64,000 nt of DNA from Ailurus styani (taxonomy: Eukaryota; Chordata; Mammalia; Carnivora; Ailuridae): positions 2,617,632 through 2,681,631 of the forward strand of contig LNAC01000018.1 in NCBI GenBank assembly GCA_002007465.1, written 5' to 3'. The notes under the pieces are model-generated. The model searched no databases. It was not told where the DNA came from and worked only from the letters and a program-made list of their open reading frames with translations. Positions within the stretch are counted from its first letter, which is position 1, and every line of letters begins with the position of its first letter. The translations under genes and the position numbers were made by a program. Positions 56,236 to 64,000 of this stretch are shown in pieces.

Positions 56236-56377
56236 TTTAAAGGCAAGTGATAGGGGCATCCAGCTGGCTCAGCTAGTGGAGCATGCAACTCTTGATCTTG
56301 GAGTCATGAGTTCAAGCCCCATCTTGGGAGTAGAGATTACTTAAAAATAAAATGTTTTTTTTTAAAGGCAGGTGATA
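56235..56377 (+). mobile_element. Short-form CAN-SINE with target-site duplication
   Basis: Element about 56253-56355. Flanks share aaaggcaagtgata and aaaggcaggtgata preceded by a T run. Body 'ggggcatccagctggctcag', 'gtagagattacttaaaaata'. Confidence 0.93.
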
Positions 56378-56741
56378 ATAAAAGCTATAAAGAAAAAAAG
56401 CAGGGAAAGTGGAATAGGAAATGGTGTGGAGAAGAGGGGAAGTATTATTTTTAGGCAAAGTGTCAAAAAAGGGCTTTCTGATCAGGAAGTGTTGAAGCAG
56501 GAATCCGGAATGAGACAAGGGTGCCCCACTGATTATGGGGACACAAGGAGAACATGCCAGGTGGAGGCAGCAGTAACTGCAATGACCTTGGGGGCAGCAG
56601 TGATGGGCTTGGCAAGAACAAAGAGAAAGCTAGTGTGGCTGGGGTCCTGGAATAGGGCAGAGCCACAACGATTGCAGTCCAGGGGCAGCTGGGGCCAGAT
56701 CCTGCAGGACCTTGAAGGCCATTGTAAGAGCTTTGAGCTTG

Positions 56742-56885
56742 GGGCACCTGGGTGGCTCAGTTGGTTAAGTGTCTGACTCTTGGTTTCTGCTCAGGTCATG
56801 ATCGGCAGGTGTCAGGCTCCCTGCTCAGTAGGAAGTTGGCTTGAGGTTCTCTCTCTCCCTCTCCTCTGTCCCATCCGTACTTGAT
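56742..56885 (+). mobile_element. CAN-SINE lacking its 3' tail
   Basis: 'ggggcacctgggtggctcag' head, shortened core (a gap after 'catgatc'), CT arm 'ctctctctccctctcc', then unrelated sequence with no AAATAAA or A-tail. Confidence 0.88.
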
Positions 56886-56979
56886 ATCCTTAGAAGAGCA
56901 CAAGAAGATACTGTGAGCATGTAAAAAGAGCATAATGCTATAAAAATAACAGAGAACAAGACAGAGCTCTGAGAAATGG

Positions 56980-57210
56980 AAAGTATGGTAGCTAGTGGGG
57001 TGCCTGGGTGGCTCAGGTTAAGCACCAGACTCTTGGTTTCAACTCAGGTCATGACCTCAGGGTTGTAAGATCGAGTCCTGTACCCAGCATGTAATCTGCA
57101 TGAGATTCCTTCCCCCTCCCTCTCTGTCTGCTCCTCCCCCACCCTTGAGCATGCTCTCTCTCTCTCTAAAATACATATATAAATAAAATCTTCAAAAGTA
57201 TGGCGACTAG
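56980..57210 (+). mobile_element. CAN-SINE with 16-bp target-site duplication
   Basis: Element 56996-57194. Flanks aaagtatggtagctag and aaagtatggcgactag (two mismatches). Confidence 0.95.
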
Positions 57211-58330
57211 AATAAAAATAATTTAAATGGAAGTATTGGAAGGTATAGTTCAGGAAATCTGTCCAAAAATAAAAAGATAAAGGCAGAAGATAGAAAGAAA
57301 AACAACTGGGATCATGACCCAAGCCAAAGGCAGACACTTAACAAACTGAGCCACCCAGGCATCCCAAGAAAATTTTTTAATTAAGGGACAATCCAAGAGG
57401 TCTAAAGCCAAGGAATTGGAGTTTCAGAAAGAAAGAACAAAGAAAATGGAGGGGAAGAAATTTTGAAATAAATATTACAAAGAAATTTCTCAGAACTGAA
57501 GGTCATGAATATCCAAATTGAAAGGGTCCACTGAGTGCCAGGCACAATGACTAGAAATTTTAGAATATTAGGAATTAAGAGAGGAGCGTGCAAACTTCTA
57601 GAGAAGAGAAAGGATTGCATACAAAGAATTAAGAATCAAAAGGTATCAGACTTCTAACAAACTGTATGTCTCAAAATATTGAGAAAAAAATGATTTCTAA
57701 TCTAGAATTCTACACTCTCTGCAAAGCTATCATTCAAGAGTGATGGTAGATTAAAGCATTTTCAGATACACTAAATTTCCCAGTTCTATCTCCTGTGTAT
57801 CCTTTTTCAGAAAGCTACTATAGGATGTGCTCCAGCAAAATGAGGAAGTAAGTCAGAGAAGAAGACCTGAGATCTGGGAAAAAGAGATCCAACACAGAAA
57901 AGAGATCAAGCGGAGAAAGGAAACTCTAGCAGAAGAGCTGAGGCGAAGCTCAAGGGGTACCTAGTCCACAGTAGGAGAAGAGGCTAGAGGGCTCAAGGAG
58001 AGGTTCTGGTGAAGTAATTGTGCTGAAAAAAAGAGGCATTGACACATTTCTACATGTAATCATGTAGAAAACTGTCTGAGAGGCTGTTTGTTGAAGGTCA
58101 AAGAAACCATGTGAATGAAAGAAAGAAAGACTTAGCACCTCCAGATAAAAATAAAACCTACATGAAAAAGGAACTATCACATGATATACAACTTGACTCA
58201 GTAAAGAACAGTATTTACTCGGTTATAATAAGCAAACATTGAATACTGATTTCACTGATAATTATTAATTATTTTAATAATTATAATTATTAAATATTTT
58301 AAATTAAATATTTGTTTAATTATTTTAAGG
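57211..58330 (+). mobile_element. HAL1/L1 ORF1-region relic
   Basis: 'aatttctcagaactgaaggt', 'tctaatctagaattctacac', 'aagctatcattcaagagtga', 'cattttcagatacactaaa', 'gatgtgctccagcaaaatga' and 'agatctgggaaaaagagatc' are collinear with HAL1/L1 ORF1-side text. Frames are broken. 58255-58330 is an AT-rich tract. Confidence 0.65.
57305..57366 (-). mobile_element. CAN-SINE head fragment (62 bp), no tail
   Basis: Antisense head and early core (tgggatcatgaccc... gccacccaggcatccc) with no CT arm or A-tail, embedded in the HAL1 relic. Only a weak flanking match (aagaaaa) is seen. Confidence 0.85.
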
Positions 58331-58483
58331 ACTTTGGTTGGATGGCTTAGGAGGATAAACAACTATAGAGAGGGGAACTCTTTAAGAAAGGTGAATTTTT
58401 ATCTACCACAACAGAAAATGAATAGGTGATGCCTAAAATTAAAAACCAAGAAAATGAAGGAATAGACGTTTAAGCCATTAGAA

Positions 58484-58707
58484 CAGGTGTCAACAAACGA
58501 TATCCCACAGGACAAATTTGCTTTTGTAAATAAGGTTGTACTTGGATATGTCCACACCCACTAGTCTACTTATTGCCCAGGCTGTTTTCTAGCTACAAGG
58601 AGAGCTGAGCAGTTCCAACAGTCTGTCTGGCCCACAAAGCTGAAAATATTTCCCATGTGACCCCTTATGGAAAAAGTTTACACTTTTACAGAAAAAGTAA
58701 ACCCCTG
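58484..58707. mobile_element. hAT-type MITE, 224 bp
   Basis: Ends caggtgtcaacaaacgatat and, reverse-complemented from the right, caggggtttactttttctgt, with the interior 'aaatttgcttttgtaaataa', 'tggcccacaaagctgaaaat'. This is the familiar non-autonomous hAT element. Eight-base flanks (cattagaa/atgtagaa) match at five positions. Confidence 0.75.
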
Positions 58708-59169
58708 ATGTAGAATAATGGAGATAAATACATAAAGAAAGAGCCGGAAGGGTTAAAAATGGTTGTCCTCAGATGTTATCTTGTTATGAGGCTTCAAATA
58801 TTTGTTGGCTTTTTAAATTATGTGCATGGCTACTTTTGATAAAAATTTTAAAATTATTGTTTTTAAGGAGTTGTCCTGATGCCCCAGAGGGAGGCACTGA
58901 GCTGACATCAGGGTTCATGCCTGAGCCTTGCCCTGACGTCTCCTGCGCTTTGCCAGCTGTCCCCCATCCCATCTAAATGGGGCTGAGTGAGTCAGAGCTG
59001 CCTGGCCAGAGTTTCACAGGACCTGGAACCAATTCCTGATATCAGACTTGGAAGGAGCTACTCTGAGAGAGCCTGCTGACTCAAGCCATCATTTGGTGTT
59101 GTCAATATCATCAATGAGTGGCACCCTAAAAGCTCCATGGTTCGGCCACTGTGAGCTCTCTTGTGAGAT
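58708..59169. other. Unassigned non-coding stretch
   Basis: No named repeat or gene. Confidence 0.4.
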
Positions 59170-59535
59170 CGCCCAGCTTCCTAAAATCCAGGCTCTCCCT
59201 CTAATTACCTCAGACCTAGGCAAGTTCTTTCATTTCACCGTGCCTCAGTTTTTGTCAGTGATAAATGGGACTCATGAGAGCTTCTTATAGTGTTGTGGTG
59301 AGCTTCATTCAACTAATACACGGGGAAACACTTGGCCCAGCAGCAGGCACATATAAGCCTACTGAATGTTCACCCTTAGTAGTCCCACTTTCACAGATGA
59401 CACAGATGAGGTCCAGAGAGGTCCAGAGAGTGTGGCATACGCCATGTCACACAGCAGATTGGGAGCAGAGCTAGGACTAGCGGCTGGGACTCTCTGGTCT
59501 CCATGCCATACTCTCTCCTGGCACCACTGTAAGCT
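59170..59535. mobile_element. Two MIRs in opposite orientation
   Basis: 59170-59360 is antisense ('cctaggcaagttctttcatt', 'ccgtgcctcagtttttgtc', 'cagcaggcacatataagcct'). 59362-59535 is sense ('ccactttcacagatgacaca', 'atgtcacacagcagattggg', 'agctaggactagcggctggg'). They meet at their 5' ends. A 10-bp unit gaggtccaga is duplicated at 59408-59427. Confidence 0.85.
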
Positions 59536-59579
59536 GCTTCTAGATGCAGAAAGTGTCTCTGGAAAGATACACAAGAGAT

Positions 59580-59710
59580 GAACAGCAGTGGTCACCTAGG
59601 GGCAGGTGGAACCAGAGTGGAAGGAGGAGCTTATTTTCACTTGAAAATTTTCAAACCACATGACTGTACCCTTAACTCAAAAACCAGGAGATACATAGAT
59701 GAATTAAATA
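59580..59710 (+). mobile_element. Old L1M-type 3'UTR fragment
   Basis: 'cagcagtggtcacctagggg', 'ttcacttgaaaattttcaaa' and 'ccacatgactgtacccttaa' resemble the L1M 3'UTR end. Confidence 0.5.
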
Positions 59711-60984
59711 CATGAGATTAATAAGGCCTTTCTCACAGTGGCGATCCAATCAGCAGAAGTGAAAGTCTCTTCTACACCAAAGTGGTATCCAGAGTAAAAG
59801 GTTATTGCTAGCAATTGTGGTCCTTTGTTGTAAAAGGAAACTTTGCTCTGGAGTGGTGGCATAAGCTTTGGGAAGGGGCATACATTTCACCAGCCAGGGT
59901 CTCCTCTTTGAAGGCAGAATGGGTTTCCTTGGCCACAGGTGAAGCCATCTTGGAGTGCAGTGGAAATTTCCACCTTGGCACCTTGCAAATGAAAGGCCCC
60001 CTTCCCCCCAGAGCGGCAGTCCCACACTCAACACTTTGCATCCAGGCCCCCAGTTGGATGACTCTTCTGGAAAACATGATTAAGCCTGCAAAACCTGGGG
60101 GTTTTATTGGGGATGACAGTGAGGGCCACAGTTTGTTTTTCAAGGGAGGGAACGAAGTCCCAGAAATAGCTGAGCCTGAGCTGGCAGGCGGCTGGCAAGG
60201 AGCAGGAGGCTCCAGGGCAACGCTCCCAGGCCATGTTGACTTTGGACGGGCTGCTCGAGCATTGTAAACAATTGCAGAAATGATTTCCTACCCTGGCAAA
60301 AGTCTTGTTTGGACAAGGAGTGCCCCCCCCTTCTTTAAAAGGCAGTTTTATCATTTGTTTGCAAAAATGCTCAATCCCCTCTTTCTTTTCTTGTTCCCTC
60401 CGTGGCTCTGGTCTCCCCCAGAGCCAGATGAAAAATCTTTGTGTTTCTTTAATGTTAACCAAACCCCCATTCTTCCTTTTTAAACTGTTCCAGGTCTGTT
60501 GGACAAATACTCCCCAGCAACAGGACTTACAAGGGTCTGTTAAGGATTTTGTTAGGCTGGAGTCTTTAGCCAGAGTGACTTAAGATTTTTTTTTTCCTCC
60601 TTGTTTATTACATTTTAAACTCCTAGCACAATAAAAGCTGCACACAAGGATTGGGAAAGCAATAAAAATGCAACTCATAATGTCTTGGCCTGAACTAGCT
60701 AATGCTCCATCTAGACACTGATGGAACAGATTCGGTCTCATACACCCTCCCAAGATGTCAAACTAGGAAATAAAATGGGTTTTCTATAAGGAAGGAAACA
60801 GAGGATGAGACCGGCAGCCTGTCGGACTGCTGGCTGAGGTGGGGCTTCTGAGAGGCTGGGAGCTAGACTGCACATTCTGAAAATCAGCCAGAATCCTGAG
60901 CGGTCCAGAAAGAAGGAATACTCTGTTCCTGACCACCCAGGGTTGAGGGCGACCACAGACCAGATGAGGAGTGTGATGTGCTAA
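59711..60984. other. Repeat-free stretch of about 1.25 kb
   Basis: I recognise no transposable element here, unlike nearly every other kilobase of the window. It contains a forkhead-like TGTAAACA at 60263-60270 overlapping CAATTG at 60269-60274, and CTCGAG at 60254-60259. Frames 59815-60267 (plus) and 60028-60462 (minus) have no domain. A conserved non-coding element is possible but unproven. Confidence 0.4.
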
Positions 60985-61260
60985 CCTACATACCGCCTGT
61001 CACCTAGCTCCAAACAGGAGAGGATGAAAAGAAGAAGGAACAGGGAGGGGGAGAGATAGAGAAAGGGGACAGAGGTAGGGGGTGTGGAGGAAAGTCGCAC
61101 AGTCCCTGCTGGAACAGAAGCTGGCTCAGACTGGGTAACTGAGGGGGATTCAATGAAGAGACAATTGACACCGTTTAGGCAAGAATCGAGTGAACCCAAA
61201 AGGGATAGAGCCACACCCCAGAGCTAACAATGGCAGGGAGCTGTCCCAACCCCAGGTGGA
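60985..61260 (+). mobile_element. Ancient interspersed repeat, family unresolved
   Basis: 'agctggctcagactgggtaa', 'gattcaatgaagagacaatt', 'ggcaagaatcgagtgaaccc' and 'aacaatggcagggagctgtc' are collinear with an old dispersed repeat ('...tcaatgaagggactatt... gggaaccaacaagggatgg...'). Confidence 0.55.
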
Positions 61261-61407
61261 AGGGCCCCCCTCCAGAGATGTCACACAAGAAGTAACGTTC
61301 TCATTCATTCTAGCAACAGGAAATCTATCACTCTATTTGAAGACATGAAAAAAACAACCAAAAGATGAATCCAAATTAAGGATTTACATAGGAAGAAACT
61401 GAAGTAT

Positions 61408-61635
61408 AAAAAGACTCATGGTGGGGCATCTGGGTGGCTCAGTCGTTAAGCATCTGCCTTTGGCTCAGGTTATGATCCTAGGGTCCTGGGATCGAGCCCC
61501 GCGTGGGGCTCTCTGTTCAGCAGGAAGCCTGCTTCTTCCTCTCCCATTCCCCCTGCTTGTGTTCCCTCTCTCACTGTGCCTCTCTCTGTCAAACACATAA
61601 ACAAATAAAATCTTAAAAGAAAAAAGACTCATGGT
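61408..61635 (+). mobile_element. CAN-SINE with perfect 15-bp target-site duplication
   Basis: Element 61423-61620. Flanks aaaaagactcatggt at 61408-61422 and 61621-61635, identical. Confidence 0.98.
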
Positions 61636-61886
61636 AAGCATATCTATTTAAACATACAATTACACATTCATAACTGCAATGATTTAAGTTGACCGGGAAA
61701 GTAATAAAATTGTTAGAATTAAAAAAAAAAAACCCACCCTACAAAATGTTTTGTTGTTGTTGTTTACTGTTGTTGAGAGCAGGTAGGTTATGGAAAGAAC
61801 AAGAATCCCCAGATTGTAATAACAAAGGAGATGGGCGGGAATAGAAGAAAAAGAGATGGGTGTTTGTCTGTCTGTTTGCTTGCTTT

Positions 61887-61911
61887 TCAAAGATTTTATT
61901 TTTGTGAAAGG

Positions 61912-61947
<36 letters not shown>

Positions 61948-62118
61948 AGGAGCATGCACAGGTAAGGGGGAGCAGAGAGGGAGAGGGAGAAGCAGGCTTC
62001 CGCTGAGCAGGGATGCACCCTCCCAAGATGTCAAAGTAGAGCAGGGTCCTGCTCTATCCCAGGACCTGGAAGCATGACCTGAGCTGAAGGCACCAGAGAC
62101 TGAGCCACCCAGGAGCCC
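61887..62118 (-). mobile_element. CAN-SINE with a foreign patch in its core
   Basis: Antisense copy with A-tail (tttcaaagattttattttt), (GA)n at 61916-61946 and head (ccacccaggagccc). Where the core should read on from 'gagcaggga', about 40 unrelated bases intervene (62013-62055). They consist of a 26-base copy of 60741-60766 (24 identical) and a perfect inverted repeat tagagcagg-gt-cctgctcta at 62037-62056. Normal SINE text resumes with 'tcccaggacctgg'. Confidence 0.93.
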
Positions 62119-62755
62119 TGTCATTTGTTTTTATTGTGGTAAAATATACATAACGTAAAATTGACCACTGTAGCCATTTCTCAATGTGCACTTCCGTGGC
62201 ACCAAGTGCCTTCCCGTTGTTGTGCGACCATCACCACCATCCATCCACAGAACCTTCTCATCTTCCCCAGCTGAAGCTTCAAATCCATTAAACAGTAGCT
62301 CCCCACGCCCCCTCCTCCCAGCCATGGCAACTAACTCTCTACTCTCCGTCTCTGTGTACCTGACTCCTTCAAGAATCTCATGTAAGAGGAACCCTACAGT
62401 GTGTGTCCTTTTCCAACTGGCTTCTTTCATTTAGCATCATGTCCTCAAGGTCTATCCATGTTGTGGCGTGTCTCAGAATTTCCTTCAGTTTCGAGGCTGA
62501 AGAATGTTCCATTCTACATACGTCCCACGTTTTGCTCATTTATTCAGCTGTGGATGGACACTTGGGTTGCTCTATCATTTGGCTACTGTGAATAATGCAG
62601 CTGTGAAAACTGGTGCTCAAGTATCCGTTCAAGCCCCTGCTTTCACTCACTTCTTTTGGGTATGTACCCGGAATTGGGATTACTAGATAATTATTTATTT
62701 AATTTTCTGGAGAATTGCCAGACCATTGCCACAGCAGCTGCAAGGGAAATTGTTT
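62119..62755 (-). mobile_element. L1 3'UTR, antisense, 5'-truncated
   Basis: 'ttattgtggtaaaatataca', 'aattgaccactgtagccatt', 'gcatcatgtcctcaaggtct', 'atccatgttgtggcgtgtct', 'aataatgcagctgtgaaaac', 'gggattactagataattatt': the typical antisense L1MA/MB 3' end. Small frames at 62186-62686 are chance. Confidence 0.88.
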
Positions 62756-63189
62756 AAATCACTGATGTCCTTATTTTTCTTATGAGAGAGAAAATGACAT
62801 TGTTTCTTTTTTGAAAATGATAAATTGGGAAATATTGGTTAAACATAGTTAAAATGACAAAGATAACTACCAGGAGAACTAAAAACAGTCCGATTACCTT
62901 CCAAATTGCCTGAAAGTAACAAACAGAAACAGACCACACAGAAGCATAAATATATTGCAGAAGTAGACTAAGGATGGAAATAGGGATGGAAAAAACTAAT
63001 CTGTTATAGGGATGGATAAAACTAATATAATCTCACTTTTCACAAGAAAATGAAAGCCAGTTATATGTTATCAACAAGACAGAGGCCTAAAACAAACGAA
63101 CTGGAAAGGTTGAAATTAATGCAGGAACAAACATATTGCCCATAAACACAAACAAAAAGTAGGCAAGAGTTCTGGTACTAATGACAGGC
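62756..63189 (+). mobile_element. Older L1-type sequence (left part)
   Basis: 'gaactggaaaggttgaaatt', 'gtaggcaagagttctggtac', 'aatgacaggctgacatcaaa' look like L1 coding text that continues beyond the younger L1 at 63790. A 26-bp-period duplication (atagggatgga-aaaactaat) lies at 62980-63026. Confidence 0.5.
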
Positions 63190-63790
63190 TGACATCAAAG
63201 AGAATGAAGTCTTGCCATTTGCAACAATGTGGAGGGAACTAGAGGGTATGATGCCAAGAAAAGTAAGTCAGCGAGAGAAAGACAAACACCATATGATTTC
63301 ACTCATATGTGGAATTTAAGAAACAAAATGGATGAGCGTGGTGGGGGGAAGAGGGAAGAGGGAAACAAATCATGAGAGACTCTTAAAGATAGAGAACAAA
63401 CTGAGGGTTGTTGGAGGGAGGTGGGTGGGGGATGGAATAGATAGCTGATGAATATTAAGGAGGACACTTGTGGTGAGCCCTGGGTGTTGTATGTAAAGGA
63501 TGAACCATTAACTCCACTCCTGAAACCAATATTAAACTGTATGTCAGGGGCACCTGGGTGGCTCAGTGGGTTAAGCCTCTGCCTTCAACTCAGGTCATGA
63601 TCTCAGGGTCCTGGGATCGAGTCCCACATCGGGCTCTCTGCTCAGCAGGGAGCCCGTTTCCCCCTCCCCCTCGCCTGCCTCTCTGCCTGCTTGTGATTTC
63701 TTTCTCTCTCTGTCAAATAAATAAATAAATAAATCTTTAAATAAATAAATAAACTGTATGTCAACTAACTAGAACTTGAATTAAAAAGAT
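63190..63790 (+). mobile_element. Carnivore L1 3' end, 5'-truncated
   Basis: 'catatgatttcactcatatg', 'ggaatttaagaaacaaaatg', 'gagactcttaaagatagaga', 'caaactgagggttgttggag', 'cctgggtgttgtatgtaaag', 'taaactgtatgtcaactaac' are the 3'UTR of the carnivore-lineage L1. Flanking acaggctga at both ends suggests a target-site duplication. A SINE sits 245 bases before its end. Confidence 0.88.
63533..63763 (+). mobile_element. CAN-SINE, mustelid-type, with 14-bp target-site duplication
   Basis: Element 63547-63749. Perfect flanks taaactgtatgtca at 63533-63546 and 63750-63763. The tail contains AAATAAATAAATAAATAAA. Confidence 0.97.
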
Positions 63791-64000
63791 AATAATTAAC
63801 AGGCTGAATTCAAGACAATAAGCATTATAATAAATAATAGTATCAAATACATACAGCAAAAATATAAAAATTATGGCTAATTAATATAATACTGAAATAA
63901 ATACAGATATAGAATTGTAATAAGATGATTTCACTTCTCTCAGACCTTGACAAACCATATAGACAAAAAGTTATGATTCTGACATTCTGAATAACATTTA
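63791..64000 (+). mobile_element. Older L1-type sequence (right part)
   Basis: 'gatttcacttctctcagacc' and 'ttgacaaaccatatagacaa' resemble L1 ORF2 coding text ('...tctcagacct(t/a)gacagatcat...'). It continues out of the window. Confidence 0.5.

Larger units (their letters stand above)
55722..56741 (+). mobile_element. L2 3' end, split by an L1 3' end and a SINE
   Basis: Left part 55722-55895: 'actcaacaaatacttattga', 'tgcccaggcactactctgg', 'ggaacctaccttctagtggg'. Right part about 56378-56741: 'cagtgatgggcttggcaag', 'gctagtgtggctggggtcc', 'gaccttgaaggccattgtaa'. Both are the L2 3' region in the right order. Confidence 0.8.

Noticed and set aside
59815..60462. 150-codon plus and 144-codon minus overlapping frames in the repeat-free island
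   Set aside because: No domain or splice-site pairing, and both strands are open to a similar degree, so coding is not favoured. The region is kept only as a possible regulatory candidate.

Overview
The window is non-coding DNA from a carnivoran mammal, and I infer a mustelid. The call rests on about 38 tRNA-Lys-derived CAN-SINEs, which begin with a GGCGCCTGGGTGGCTCAG-type head and end in a CT-rich arm, AAATAAATAAA and an A-tail. Several carry the 'CTGCCTGCCTCTCTGCCTAC' arm that I associate with weasels and relatives. A carnivore-type L1 3' end lies at 63190-63790. I found no protein-coding exon, RNA gene, CRISPR array or promoter that I could defend, so the window is probably intergenic or lies within a large intron. 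All long open frames are explained by repeats or lack any recognisable domain.

Layout. 1-7400: G/A-rich start, two SINEs, MIR/L2 relics and a CpG-dense patch (5101-5640). 7400-15160: SINEs, including a pair nested in one A-tail (10476-10937), an L2, AT-rich and CA microsatellites, and old L1-type sequence. 15160-21000: the most repeat-dense part, with a GAAA tract running into a 284-base assembly gap (15832-16115), two HAL1/L1 ORF1 relics on opposite strands, and a 24-bp 3'-truncated SINE (17270-17293). 22705-25150: an L1 ORF2/3'UTR on the plus strand, broken by SINEs. 25150-31430: mostly unassigned sequence. 31430-37000: a TA-flanked inverted-repeat DNA transposon (31633-31940), an old repeat split by (TG)n, and a decayed hAT transposon with antisense transposase remains (35127-36777). 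37000-44600: mostly unassigned, with MIR, L2 and SINE insertions. 44680-47105: an antisense ERVL-type endogenous retrovirus pol/gag remnant with a young SINE inside its reverse transcriptase region. 47100-59700: MIR, L2, L1 and SINE insertions, including a SINE with a 20-bp tandem duplication of its head (50283-50322). 59740-60980: no recognisable repeat. 60985-64000: old repeat, a SINE carrying a short copy of sequence from 1.27 kb away (62014-62039), an antisense L1 3' end, and a carnivore L1 nested in an older L1.

No genes act together here. The useful biology is the insertion record: target-site duplications and nestings give relative ages, and two SINE-derived oddities plus one templated-insertion scar look like by-products of retrotransposition or DNA repair. 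Repeat family names come from my recognition of consensus text, not from a database search. Boundaries of old elements (MIR, L2, L1M) are good to roughly 10-50 bases.
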